From positions 1 through 38,339 of IMG/VR virus record IMGVR_UViG_3300013137_000046: DNA of 38,339 bases; one strand, written 5' to 3'. Under the pieces are notes generated by a model. The model was given only the letters and a program-made list of their open reading frames with translations, made no database searches and was not told where the DNA came from. The translations under genes and the position numbers were made by a program. The DNA is from a virus. Below are positions 13,576 to 21,890 of the stretch, piece after piece (within the stretch, counting starts at the first letter, position 1; every line of letters begins with the position of its first letter).

Positions 13576-13579
13576 TCTC
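13561..13579 (+). terminator. hairpin overlapping the stop of 13414-13575
   Basis: GAGATTAT-TTT-ATAATCTC is an 8-bp stem that includes the TAA stop. It is followed by TTCACTTACTTTTTAAC, a T-rich tail. Candidate terminator of the accessory operon. Confidence 0.5.
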
Positions 13580-13707
13580 TTCACTTACTTTTTAACTTAA
13601 TAAATAAATTCTTTATTCTCTTTCTTTCTTATATATATATATTCTTTCTTTATATTATATATATATTATATGATATATACAGCCTCTACATAGTATATAT
13701 ATTATAT

Positions 13708-13732
13708 ACTACATACTACATACTACATACTA
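13708..13732. repeat. 7-bp tandem repeat ACTACAT x3.6
   Basis: Three full ACTACAT units (13708-13714, 13715-13721, 13722-13728) followed by ACTA. They lie in an AT-rich tract about 540 bases before the small-terminase candidate, a typical place for iteron-like or packaging-recognition repeats, but the array is short. Confidence 0.5.
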
Positions 13733-14230
13733 TATATTATATACTATATGTTAATATAATATATATTATATATTCACTACCTAGATACTATGGATTAGTG
13801 GAACTAAACAAGCTCTCTTAACTTCTTCTATTAAGAAGTTAAGTATAGTATATACTTTATTGAATAGTAGAAGTATAGGGTATAAACTAGCATATCTACA
13901 CGAAGACAAATATATGTCTTCGTAATATTACGGCATAATGTAAGTTATGCCGTATCTTATAGGTATATACCTACTACTATATAAAAGAATTCTTATAATG
14001 CTTTCCTTTTGTGGTATGTAAAACATATGACATGAGTAGTACATATCCCAAATCATTTTTCAAAAGAAAAATGAAAATATGTTAGTATGTAAACTACAGA
14101 TAGGAAATATGAAATTATTTTTAGAATAGAATTAGTATAATAGATATTAATTATATTTTATAGATATTAGATTAGATATATACACAAATTATATATATAA
14201 GTTAATATATATAATATAGTATGTTAGAGG

Positions 14231-14241
14231 AATTATATTAT
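14231..14241 (+). promoter_or_regulatory. possible TATA box for the packaging genes
   Basis: ATTATATTATAG lies about 35-45 bases before the ATG at 14276, the spacing seen for other first genes here. The surrounding DNA is rich in similar strings, so the choice is uncertain. Confidence 0.25.
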
Positions 14242-14275
14242 AGTGTAATACTTCTACTAATCTTAGTGTTTGTTT

Positions 14276-14713
14276 ATGGTTGAAGCAGAAGTAGTTACTG
14301 ATAAAGAATTATTGAAGAAGCAAGATTTTCTTTCTAGTTTTGGTGTAGTAGATAAAGAGAGTGTAAGCAAATTGAATGATATACTATTAAAGATTGAGAG
14401 TTACAATGCTTTATTAGAAGACATATTAAAAAGGTTAAAGGAAAAGGTAGATAATGATGAAGTAGTTGATGTTAAAATAGTTAAGTTGATTAATGAGACT
14501 ATGGCTCAGTTGAGACCGTTGATAGAATTGTATGGTAGGTATACTGGTGATTTAAAGAATCAGAGTATTAACTTAAGTGTTAATTTAGATTACAAAGATG
14601 CATTGATGGCTCACATAAGTTTGTTTAATGAGATTTCGGATAAGAGTACTAAGGAGAAGTATTTAAATTTAGCAAAAGAGAAAGGATTGATTAGTTATAG
14701 GAAGATGGAGTGA
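14276..14713 (+). CDS. terS: small terminase subunit candidate
   Basis: 145 aa from ATG 14276 (a TTG six bases earlier is in frame). Entirely helical: a predicted long coiled region (VSKLNDILLKIESYNALLEDILKRLKEK) for oligomerisation and a C-terminal helical segment ending YLNLAKEKGLISYRK. The call rests on position directly ahead of the large terminase and on size and helical content; a DNA-binding HTH is not obvious. The small subunit recognises virus DNA and forms a ring on the packaging motor. Confidence 0.5.
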   Translation: MVEAEVVTDKELLKKQDFLSSFGVVDKESVSKLNDILLKIESYNALLEDILKRLKEKVDNDEVVDVKIVKLINETMAQLRPLIELYGRYTGDLKNQSINLSVNLDYKDALMAHISLFNEISDKSTKEKYLNLAKEKGLISYRKME

Positions 14714-14718
14714 TATGT

Positions 14719-14985
14719 ATGTCTGTTGGGAATGAGAGTAATACTTTGTATTATTATCCTAGTAATGTAGTAACTAGATTGGTATTAGAAGGTGATTATG
14801 AACCTGTTACTGAGATTGATTTTGATAAGTTAGTTATTACCGAAGACAAGGATAATCATATTAGAAGTATAGCTTATGATAGCATTAATGTATTACAGTA
14901 TGATTTGACTACTAGTTATTCATTACCTGATGGATTAGGTACTGTTACAAGAACAGTTACGCATGATGCATCAGAGTGGATTTAA
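14719..14985 (+). CDS. hypothetical beta-rich protein between terminase genes
   Basis: 88 aa from ATG 14719, preceded by GGAGTGATATGT; a GTG at 14710 is also in frame. Strand-rich: LYYYPSNVVTRLVLEGDY, HIRSIAYDSINVLQYDLTTSYSL, GTVTRTVTHDASEW. It could be a head decoration or an accessory packaging factor; no family recognised. Its stop overlaps the terminase ATG (TAATG). Confidence 0.6.
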   Translation: MSVGNESNTLYYYPSNVVTRLVLEGDYEPVTEIDFDKLVITEDKDNHIRSIAYDSINVLQYDLTTSYSLPDGLGTVTRTVTHDASEWI

Positions 14986-16508
14986 TGACATTTCAAGATA
15001 TATTATTACAGCATATAAGTATATTAGACTATGAGAGTTTTTGTATAGAGCATTTAGGTGCTAAACCTTTTCCTGAGCAGTTGACTATTGCTAATTCTTT
15101 TGATAAGGAAACTTTCTTATTAGTGTTAATGTCTAGACAGGCTGGTAAGTCTTGGACTATTTCTTCTAAGACTTTGCAATGGGCAATAACTCATCCTGGA
15201 AAAAAGATATTGATATTTGCTCCTGCAAAGCATCAGGCTATTGATATTATATTTGGTAACATTAAGAATTGGATTGAACGTTCAGAGTTTTTAATGAGTT
15301 TAGTTGCTGATGCACCTAATGGTCAGAAGAAGTTATATACTGATCATCTTATTTTAAAGAATGATACTACAGTTTGGTGTTTGTCTGCTAGTGAGAAATC
15401 TAACATAGTAGGATTTACTGGAGATTTAATTATACTAGATGAAGCACAGAGTATTAGTGATATGGTTGTATATAGGAATATTGAACCTATGTTAGGTTCA
15501 ATTAAGAATCCTAAGTATATTAAGATAGGAACACCACGTGGCAAGAATCATTTTTATGAATCTTGGAGAATGGGGAAGAATGATAAGGTGTGGAAAGTTA
15601 TAGAGTATCCTTGGAATAGATGTTCTAGATTAAATAAAGATATGGTTGATTTATATAGAAAGACTAATCCACATTTCAATACGGAGTATGAGTTACAATG
15701 GATGAATAATGTATCTGCTTATTTTTCAAGACAAGAGTTAGATGATACATTTAGAGAATATCCTATTAGAGATTATGAGTTAATGTTTGAAGAAGGTAGA
15801 GGTAATAAAGTATATAGAGAAGTTTACTGTGGTATTGATTGGGGTAAAGTTCAAGATAGTACTGTAGTTAGTTTCTTAGTTAATGAGTCAGGATTGATTA
15901 GATGTGTAGGGATATATACTTTAGATGGAGATTATAGACAACAGATAAAAGATATTATTAAATTATTGAGAACATTTAATCCTATGGTAACATACATGGA
16001 TGCTACAGGATCTACATCTGAATCATTAAGTGATTTATTACAAGGCATAGGTAGTATAATAGAACCTATAAAGATGACTAATAAATTTAAGGCTACTGTA
16101 ATGTATGATAATTTAAAAAGAATAATTAATTATAGAATGTTGGCTTTGCCAAAGATGGAAGAACTAGAGAAACAGTTTTACGAATTAGAATTAACTATTA
16201 GAACTTCTGCTCAGTTCTACGATAGTATTGCTCATCCAGATAATGGTCATGATGATATGCCAGATAGTTTAGCACTAGCTTGTTTAGGTTTTAAGGAATT
16301 GATAGATGAACAAACAGGTAGTATGGCATACAAAGATAATAATATGGATATTAAATTTAGACTTGAAGAAATATTAGATACTGTTAAAAAGAATGATAGA
16401 GATGGGAATCCTAGAGAAAGAAATTTCTTTAAATCTGGATTTGTAGATATGCTTGGTGATGATTATGATTCAGGAGAGAGTGACTCTACTAGAGAATCTG
16501 ATGAGTAG
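14985..16508 (+). CDS. terL: terminase large subunit
   Basis: 507 aa from ATG 14985 (TAATG overlap; a GTG nine bases upstream is in frame but the GAGTGGAT site suits the ATG). ATPase domain: Walker A SRQAGKS (50-56), Walker B LIILDEAQ (148-155), coupling motif around IGTPRG (181-186). Nuclease domain: GIDWG (D285), YMDATGS (D339) and HDDMPDS (422-428) supply the RNase H-like acidic residues. It pumps DNA into the prohead and cuts it. Length and all motifs are intact. Confidence 0.97.
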   Translation: MTFQDILLQHISILDYESFCIEHLGAKPFPEQLTIANSFDKETFLLVLMSRQAGKSWTISSKTLQWAITHPGKKILIFAPAKHQAIDIIFGNIKNWIERSEFLMSLVADAPNGQKKLYTDHLILKNDTTVWCLSASEKSNIVGFTGDLIILDEAQSISDMVVYRNIEPMLGSIKNPKYIKIGTPRGKNHFYESWRMGKNDKVWKVIEYPWNRCSRLNKDMVDLYRKTNPHFNTEYELQWMNNVSAYFSRQELDDTFREYPIRDYELMFEEGRGNKVYREVYCGIDWGKVQDSTVVSFLVNESGLIRCVGIYTLDGDYRQQIKDIIKLLRTFNPMVTYMDATGSTSESLSDLLQGIGSIIEPIKMTNKFKATVMYDNLKRIINYRMLALPKMEELEKQFYELELTIRTSAQFYDSIAHPDNGHDDMPDSLALACLGFKELIDEQTGSMAYKDNNMDIKFRLEEILDTVKKNDRDGNPRERNFFKSGFVDMLGDDYDSGESDSTRESDE

Positions 16509-16752
16509 AGATAGGAATATAAAATCTAGAATGGTTGCTAAGACTTTATTCTTAGAACTGTATATATTAGATAGAGGATCAGTAAGTACATCTGGTCTTG
16601 CTAGTGATTTAAATAAAATATACAAAAAGAATAATTGGTCATTTAAAGTTAAATTTATTGGTCAGTCTTTGAGATTATATAAATCATTATTTGATAAGAA
16701 AGATTATTTTTCTTACGGTAGTCATTTTATGGTTTATTTCAAATCAAAATAA
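16501..16752 (+). CDS. small basic protein, possible winged-helix fold
   Basis: 83 aa from ATG 16501, which overlaps the terminase stop by 8 bases; a longer frame from 16453 would sit inside terL and is less likely. Pattern AKTLFLELYILDRGSVSTSGLASDLNKIYKKNNWSFKVKFIGQSLRLY fits a helix-turn-helix with a wing: helix, SVSTSGLASDL turn-helix, then a recognition helix. It could bind DNA, but this is inference. Confidence 0.55.
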   Translation: MSRDRNIKSRMVAKTLFLELYILDRGSVSTSGLASDLNKIYKKNNWSFKVKFIGQSLRLYKSLFDKKDYFSYGSHFMVYFKSK

Positions 16753-16769
16753 TTTATATACCTGTGTAT
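16753..16769 (+). promoter_or_regulatory. late promoter-like element, copy 1 (before portal)
   Basis: TTTATATACCTGTGTAT, 32 bases before the portal ATG. It combines a TATA-like box with the word CCTGTGTA that is conserved in four late intergenic gaps (also 21020, 27377, 31741). Box-to-start spacing suits an archaeal promoter with a very short leader containing GTGAT. Confidence 0.6.
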
Positions 16770-16784
16770 TTGTAGTGATTTAAT

Positions 16785-18014
16785 ATGTGGAACAAATTTG
16801 ATAATAATGTTGATATATTTTACCCTAGTCTCAAAGTTGGAGTAACTAATTCTAATACCAAAGTGGAAGTATTTAAGAAAGGAGATGCTATAGAACCTGA
16901 GTACTTTGGAATATCTAGTGTTGGTGGATATAGTAAAGGAGCATCAAAATCAAATAAGAATACTAATTCAATTAATCCATTTGACAAATATGATGTTGAT
17001 ATAGACCAAGTAGAATATTGGTATTGTAATGATCCAGTAGTATTTGGTACTACTAATAGAACTGCTGACTTTGTAAGTTCAACAGGTTATGAAGTAAGAA
17101 ATGATGATAATGGAGAAGTTGGTGGTTTTTTTAATAGAATGTCATTTCCATTTTTTATTAGAAATGCTGCAATGAATGTATTATTATATGATAATTCATT
17201 CATGGATTTAAGAGAAGATTATCCAAAAGTTATAAGTTCAAAAGGAATGAGTATTAATTTTGATGAATGGGGAAATATAGTTTCATATACCCAAGTAATA
17301 CCTACATCAAATAAGAAAATAGAATTACCTAAAGAACAAATTGTTTATACTAAGATGAATGCTGTAGACTCAGGGTTAGTTGGAGTAAGTTATGTTATTC
17401 CGTTGAAATCATATTTAGAAGCTAAGTCTTCAGTTGAGAATTATACTTCTGAGTTCTTTAATAGAAATGGAAGTCCAAGATTACATTATATTATTAAAAC
17501 AAAGAATACTGAATTAGCAAAGAGAATGAGAGAAAAACTAAAGAAGATGAAACCTCACGAAGATATAATTAGTAATGAAGATTTAGAAATTAAATCTACT
17601 AGTCAACCAATTACTGATATGATGTTCAAAGAATGGTTATCTTACTTGAATAGATTAGTTATTATAGGTATTGGAACTCCAGAAATTATTGCTGGATTCT
17701 CTGAAGATAGTAATAAAGCTAATTCAAGAATACAATTACAAGGATTCAAATATAGAATAAAGGCTATACAGACATTATTAGCAAATGTAATTAATACACA
17801 AATTATACCTAAATACTTTCCTAAAAGTAAAGCATATATAGTATTTAAAGATTTAGATAAAGAAGATTCAAACTTAAGTGCAATAAATAGAAATAAGATT
17901 GCTCAGACATTAGCACAATATGTAAAGAATGGAATAATGTCACCAGAAGAAGCAAAACAAATTGCAGATTATGATTTGAAAAACATAACATCAGATATGG
18001 ATGTAGCGGAGTGA
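16785..18014 (+). CDS. portal protein
   Basis: 409 aa. After a Ser/Asn-rich N-terminal arm, it shows the portal core: the wing with SFMDLREDYPK and WGNIVSYTQVIP, the clip/stem region SYLEAKSSVENYTSEFFNRNGSPRLHYIIKT and the C-terminal crown helices with IGTPEIIAGFSEDSNKANSRIQLQGFKYRIKAIQ, typical of HK97/SPP1-type phage portals. Twelve copies form the ring at the head vertex through which DNA passes. GTGATTTAATATG start, late element just upstream, and 4-base relation to the protease gene. Confidence 0.92.
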   Translation: MWNKFDNNVDIFYPSLKVGVTNSNTKVEVFKKGDAIEPEYFGISSVGGYSKGASKSNKNTNSINPFDKYDVDIDQVEYWYCNDPVVFGTTNRTADFVSSTGYEVRNDDNGEVGGFFNRMSFPFFIRNAAMNVLLYDNSFMDLREDYPKVISSKGMSINFDEWGNIVSYTQVIPTSNKKIELPKEQIVYTKMNAVDSGLVGVSYVIPLKSYLEAKSSVENYTSEFFNRNGSPRLHYIIKTKNTELAKRMREKLKKMKPHEDIISNEDLEIKSTSQPITDMMFKEWLSYLNRLVIIGIGTPEIIAGFSEDSNKANSRIQLQGFKYRIKAIQTLLANVINTQIIPKYFPKSKAYIVFKDLDKEDSNLSAINRNKIAQTLAQYVKNGIMSPEEAKQIADYDLKNITSDMDVAE

Positions 18015-18019
18015 TAGCA

Positions 18020-19126
18020 ATGAAAACATTTGAAAGAATAATAGTAACTAACGATTTAACAGATCGTGGTTTCTATATGACTGATAAAGGGTTGAATGAC
18101 TTATGTACTGAGTACAATAAGAAATCATTTCCAGTATTTTATGGTCATAACTATGATGATATTAATCAATATATAGCACATAGTTGTAAGGGTACAGCTA
18201 AAAAAGAAAAAAATAAATTGATGATTCAATTTAATACATTAGATACTCCTAATGGACAAGTTTATGAAAAGATGTTAGATGATAAAGTACCTATGGGTTA
18301 TTCTGTTGGTATAGTTATTGATGAGTTTGAATTTGATGAAAGTTCAGGATTAGTTAATATATTATCAGCAGTACCATATGAATTTAGTGCTACTCCAATA
18401 CCTACTGATGAGAATACTTTTGAAGATAAATTTACAATATCATTAGATGAAATGTCTAATGAAATAATTGCTGCTTTTGTTAATTGGGATACAGCATATA
18501 TAAATAAATTACCTAATGAATCTTTTGCAGTTGTTGAAAAAGATTATACTGATGGTAAAATAACAAACAAAAGTGCAAGACATTTACCATTCAAAGATAA
18601 GAATGGTAAGGTTGATTTACCACACTTAAGAAATGCATTAGCAAGAATGAATCAAATAGAAGCTATTGGAGAATCTCAAACTAGTGATGAATTAAGAAAA
18701 ATTGCAAAGAAAATATTAGTTCCTTATGCTAAAGAATTTTTGCCTGACTCAAAGTGGGCAACACAGAATAATTTAGAAGGTGATGAAATGACTATAACAG
18801 AAAAAAGTATAGAAGCATTTGATGCTTTGTTAGACGCTAATCCAAGTTCTCCAACTAATACTTTAGAAGCTAGTAAAGTTGAAACCCCAGCTACAGAACC
18901 TATTGCTGTTGCACCAGTTTTAGAAGCAGCAAAAGTAGAAGAACAAATTGCTGAAGTTAAACCAACTGAATTAGAAATATTAAAAAAACAAGTTGAAGAA
19001 TTACAGTTAGCATTAAAACAAAAAGAAGAAAAGAAAGATACTTTCCAAGTTTCTTTTGAAACAAAAACAAAAGATACTAAAGAAACTCTTGATAAAAGCG
19101 AATGGGCAAATGTATGGAATTTATGA
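18020..19126 (+). CDS. prohead protease with fused DUF6582-like domain and scaffold tail
   Basis: 368 aa from ATG 18020 (GGAGTGATAGCA precedes; the GTG at 18011 is inside that site). N-terminal 150 residues look like the S78/HK97-type maturation protease, with FYGHNY (H43) and MGYSVGI (S95) as the likely catalytic His and Ser. Residues around 165-245 hold LPNESFAVVEKDYTDGKITNKSARHLPF ... LRNALARMNQI, a domain seen attached to viral proteases (DUF6582-like). The C-terminal 100 residues are Glu/Lys/Pro-rich and end in a coiled coil, as in protease-scaffold fusions. No separate scaffold gene is present. Confidence 0.85.
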   Translation: MKTFERIIVTNDLTDRGFYMTDKGLNDLCTEYNKKSFPVFYGHNYDDINQYIAHSCKGTAKKEKNKLMIQFNTLDTPNGQVYEKMLDDKVPMGYSVGIVIDEFEFDESSGLVNILSAVPYEFSATPIPTDENTFEDKFTISLDEMSNEIIAAFVNWDTAYINKLPNESFAVVEKDYTDGKITNKSARHLPFKDKNGKVDLPHLRNALARMNQIEAIGESQTSDELRKIAKKILVPYAKEFLPDSKWATQNNLEGDEMTITEKSIEAFDALLDANPSSPTNTLEASKVETPATEPIAVAPVLEAAKVEEQIAEVKPTELEILKKQVEELQLALKQKEEKKDTFQVSFETKTKDTKETLDKSEWANVWNL

Positions 19127-19136
19127 GGTGATGATT

Positions 19137-20036
19137 ATGCCTATTAATACAAATACAAATGGTGAAGGAAAATATGCAATTCCAGTAAAGTACATGGCAG
19201 AAGTACAAAGATTAATTGCTGAGTACGGAGTTGCAAGAAAAGTTTTTAAAACAGTAAATACTGATATGCAATCAGGATATATGGCACAAATTACAGCTTT
19301 GCCAACAATCTACTACCCTGATGAAGGAGACGCAGCAACAGCAAGTTTACCAACTTTTGGTCAAAAAACTTTTGCAGTAAAGAGATTTGCAGCATTAGTT
19401 GAAATGAACATTGATTGGTTAGAAGATACTTTTGCTACTGAAAAAGAAACTGTTATTGATACAATGTTAGAAGCATTAGCTAAAGATGAAGATAGATGTG
19501 TTTTCTTAGGTGATGGTACAGCCACATACAATTCAATTACAGGATTAACTAACATAGTATTAACTGCATACCCTAAAAATATAATTGATATGGGTCACTC
19601 AGATTTCTCTTACGAAAAATTATTAGAAGGACAAGCTGTTATCTCAGAACAAAAAGGTATGGCTTCAGCTTTAGTTGTTTCTCCAAGAGGATTAAAGAGT
19701 TTAGCATTAGTAACTGATGGTGCTGGTAGATATATGTTTAAACCATATGATAGTATGACAGCAGTTAATGGTGCAGCAGTAGGTTTAGTAAACGGAACTG
19801 TTCCAGTATACGTTTCTCAAGCATTAGTAGATTATGAAACAGCAAACTCAAACGGTATTGCTTTCATGGTAGATGGTGCAAAGATGGCTAATATTGTTTT
19901 AAGATACAATGAAGTTAAATTCAAAAAAGAAGAAGTTCAAAAGCAATGGAGATTTGCTTATAGTATTATGACTAGAATGGACTTTGTTTCATTATTCCCT
20001 CAATTATTAGTAAGATTTGAGAACTTGGCTATATAA
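19137..20036 (+). CDS. major capsid protein (HK97 fold)
   Basis: 299 aa from ATG 19137, placed by TGAGGTGATGATT; the frame extends upstream into the protease gene but that part is not used. It starts with a short N-arm, then MAEVQRLIAEYGVARKVFKT, the spine and E-loop region with ITALPTIYYPDEGDAATASLPTFGQKTFAVKRFAALVEMNIDWLEDT, and the A-domain segment EDRCVFLGDGTATYNSITGL, all typical of phage HK97-like capsid proteins. Codon choice is more uniform (aca, gca, tta), as expected for a highly expressed gene. Confidence 0.93.
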   Translation: MPINTNTNGEGKYAIPVKYMAEVQRLIAEYGVARKVFKTVNTDMQSGYMAQITALPTIYYPDEGDAATASLPTFGQKTFAVKRFAALVEMNIDWLEDTFATEKETVIDTMLEALAKDEDRCVFLGDGTATYNSITGLTNIVLTAYPKNIIDMGHSDFSYEKLLEGQAVISEQKGMASALVVSPRGLKSLALVTDGAGRYMFKPYDSMTAVNGAAVGLVNGTVPVYVSQALVDYETANSNGIAFMVDGAKMANIVLRYNEVKFKKEEVQKQWRFAYSIMTRMDFVSLFPQLLVRFENLAI

Positions 20037-20082
20037 ATAGCCAATTTATTCTCTATCCGAGAGATTCATTGGTGTGATTAGA

Positions 20083-20676
20083 ATGAGTTATATATCAGTT
20101 ACAGAATTAAGAAAGTACACAAATTTATCAGCAGATGTTATGTCAGATGGTGAACTACAAGATCATATTCAGGCAGCTGAAGAATTCATCAACATATATT
20201 GCGGAACTAAGTTCACAAGTGAAAGTGTTACTGAAGTAATTGATGGTAATGACTCAGATCTAATCATACCAAATCATCAACCAATAATTAATGTATCTAA
20301 TATTTATTATTCTTTTGATTATGGTACAACATGGAATCTACTAAATAATACTGACTATGTTGTTAAAGATTATGGTGTAGTATTGAAACCAACTAGTATA
20401 ATGGCTAGACAAACTAAAAATGTATCACAAATAAAAATGGTATTTACATATGGTCATGCAACTGTTCCTAAATTAATAAAAGAAGCTATGTATGATATAT
20501 CTGGAATGTATGCTTTAGGATTTGTATATGATAGAAATGTAACTAGTGATAGTTTGAAGTTAGGTGATGCTACAATATATAAGTCAGACTATGCTAAAAA
20601 GAAAGAAGGTATATTAAATATAGCTTACGAGAAATTAAATAAATATAAATATGATGAATTAATCTTGGTGAGATGA
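20083..20676 (+). CDS. head-tail connector (gp6-like adaptor)
   Basis: 197 aa from ATG 20083 (GGTGTGATTAGA before it). VTELRKYTNLSADVMSDGELQDHIQAAEEFINIYCGTKF is the helical start typical of HK97 gp6/SPP1 gp15-type adaptors. A strand domain with VIDGNDSDLIIPNHQPIINVSNIYYS follows, then the C-terminal helices with TVPKLIKEAMYDISGMYALG. It docks to the portal ring. It follows the capsid gene after a 46-base gap that holds a CTCT/AGAG mini-hairpin. Confidence 0.85.
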   Translation: MSYISVTELRKYTNLSADVMSDGELQDHIQAAEEFINIYCGTKFTSESVTEVIDGNDSDLIIPNHQPIINVSNIYYSFDYGTTWNLLNNTDYVVKDYGVVLKPTSIMARQTKNVSQIKMVFTYGHATVPKLIKEAMYDISGMYALGFVYDRNVTSDSLKLGDATIYKSDYAKKKEGILNIAYEKLNKYKYDELILVR

Positions 20677-20677
20677 A

Positions 20678-21019
20678 ATGGATTATACAGATTTACAACC
20701 AATTATTGATGAATTGGGTGTAGATGTTACAGTTAAAACAACTACATTATCAACAATAAATGAATATGGTGAAGAAACAAGAACATCAACTACATCAACA
20801 GTTAGGATGTTAATACAAAAATATAATAGAGAAACTCACAATCTTGATGGTTTACCAATAGAAACAGAACCAGAATTGATTGCTTATTTATTAGAATCAA
20901 TAGACAAAAATAGTATTGTTAATTATAATTCACAAGACTTTAAAATTATTGACATATATTATCAACCATTAGGTAGTACTTATTTATATTATAGATTAGG
21001 ATTAAAGAAGATTGTATAA
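20678..21019 (+). CDS. head closure / head-tail joining protein
   Basis: 113 aa. LGVDVTVKTTTLSTINEYGEETRTSTTSTVRMLIQKYNRETHNLDGLPIETEPELIAYLLESI and the ending STYLYYRLGLKKI match the small beta-barrel fold of head-closure proteins (SPP1 gp16/HK97 gp7-like). It closes the connector after packaging. The start sits in GGTGAGATGAAATG, overlapping the end of the adaptor gene region. Confidence 0.75.
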   Translation: MDYTDLQPIIDELGVDVTVKTTTLSTINEYGEETRTSTTSTVRMLIQKYNRETHNLDGLPIETEPELIAYLLESIDKNSIVNYNSQDFKIIDIYYQPLGSTYLYYRLGLKKIV

Positions 21020-21079
21020 TTTTTATACCTGTGTATTATTGTATATTTTATAGTTAAACTATACAACACAGGTGTATAT
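21020..21079 (+). promoter_or_regulatory. late promoter-like element, copy 2, with an inverted partner
   Basis: TTTTTATACCTGTGTAT at 21020-21036 carries the shared late element. Forty bases on, ACACAGGTGTATA (21066-21078) is its near-inverted copy, touching the ATG at 21080. The seven-base CCTGTGT/ACACAGG match plus TTGTATA/TATACAA inside allow one long stem-loop, so this gap could act as a promoter, a two-site operator or an RNA hairpin. Confidence 0.55.
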
Positions 21080-21505
21080 ATGCCAACTGATGCTCAGAAT
21101 ATAATTGCTTATTTAAAGAATACTCTAACAGACCCCTCTGGTAGAGGATACCCTACAATAAAAGGTTTACATTGGATATATGTAAGCAAACCTAATTTTG
21201 AATTTAGCTCTGTAGGGTATCCTATTATCTACACTAGTTTAAGTAATGATAGTAATATAGAGAAAAGAATGAATGGTTGGGTAGACAAACATTTATACAG
21301 TATTAACGTATTTTCAACAAAGATTAGTGATATTGATAATTTAAAAACACAATTAATAACTACATTCAAGAATATAACACAAAGTGATATTCCTGGATTG
21401 TATGATTTTAAAATAGAGAGTACACCAGTAACTGAAAATGTTATTGAAGATTTAGATGTTTATCAATTAATATTTAATATAAGTTTTAGGAGTTATGAGA
21501 TATAA
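21080..21505 (+). CDS. tail completion / neck protein candidate
   Basis: 141 aa, starting MPTDAQNIIAYLKNTLTDPSGRGYPTIKGLHWIYVSKPNFEFSSVGYPIIYTSLSNDS. Position between head closure and the gp10-like gene, size, and the pattern of strands followed by DNLKTQLITTFKNI suggest the tail-terminator family (lambda gpU/SPP1 gp17-like order may vary). Followed by TAATG overlap. Medium certainty. Confidence 0.6.
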   Translation: MPTDAQNIIAYLKNTLTDPSGRGYPTIKGLHWIYVSKPNFEFSSVGYPIIYTSLSNDSNIEKRMNGWVDKHLYSINVFSTKISDIDNLKTQLITTFKNITQSDIPGLYDFKIESTPVTENVIEDLDVYQLIFNISFRSYEI

Positions 21506-21885
21506 TGGCAAAACTTACTAAACTAAAGAATGATATTAACAAAGCAGTTTTAGCAAGTATGAAATTTGCTGTAGATTCAGCACAACAAACTGCATTACAA
21601 GTAATATATGCTAACTCAAAATATGGAAAAGGAATAACTAAAAGAAGTACCAAACAAAGTATAGAGTTAGGTAAGAATCAAATAGTTGGAAAAGTTATGA
21701 TAAGTCCATCTAATCCAAGAAGTAGAGCAAAGACAAGTTATGCAAGAGCATTAGATGAAGGACATAAATTAGTATTTTTTGGTAAACCTACTAATAGATT
21801 TGTTACAGGTAAACATTATACTGAACCAGCATTAAAAGCTGGAACAAATGCATTTGAAAATAATATGAGAGAATTAATGAGGTGA
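21505..21885 (+). CDS. HK97 gp10-like tail component
   Basis: 126 aa, basic. N-terminal helix AVLASMKFAVDSAQQTALQVIY, then SPSNPRSRAKTSYARALDEGHKLVFFGKPTNRFVTGKHYTEPALKAG, which matches the conserved Y-A-x-x-x-x-x-G ... HYTEPAL core of HK97-gp10-like proteins that join head and tail. TAATG coupling with the upstream gene. Confidence 0.8.
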   Translation: MAKLTKLKNDINKAVLASMKFAVDSAQQTALQVIYANSKYGKGITKRSTKQSIELGKNQIVGKVMISPSNPRSRAKTSYARALDEGHKLVFFGKPTNRFVTGKHYTEPALKAGTNAFENNMRELMR

Positions 21886-21890
21886 GCCGA

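Larger units (their letters stand above)
13580..14275 (+). other. 700-base gene-free region: tracts, tandem repeats and hairpins before the packaging genes
   Basis: No credible coding frame. A pyrimidine tract (13606-13655) leads into long TA runs and a 7-bp tandem repeat. Then come hairpins: 13817-13843 (11-bp stem CTTAACTTCTT/AAGAAGTTAAG), 13841-13857 (AAGTATA/TATACTT), 13901-13922 (CGAAGACA/TGTCTTCG), 13929-13954 (TACGGCATAA/TTATGCCGTA), the palindrome TAGGTATATACCTA (13960-13973) and 14054-14073 (CATTTTTC/GAAAAATG). The last 150 bases are TATA-rich and probably carry the promoter of the packaging genes. Candidate roles are non-coding RNA, origin or packaging-start site. Confidence 0.4.

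Noticed and set aside
13611-13760. CRISPR-like or satellite array in the TA-rich stretch
   Set aside because: The units are only 7 bp and TA dinucleotide runs; there are no spacers of fixed length between longer repeats.
16453-16500. Extended N-terminus for the 16501 gene
   Set aside because: The extra 16 codons lie wholly inside terL and have no ribosome-binding site; the ATG at 16501 overlapping the stop is a better start.
19056-19136. Longer capsid protein beginning inside the protease gene
   Set aside because: The frame is open by chance there; GAGGTGATGATT directly before ATG 19137 decides the start.
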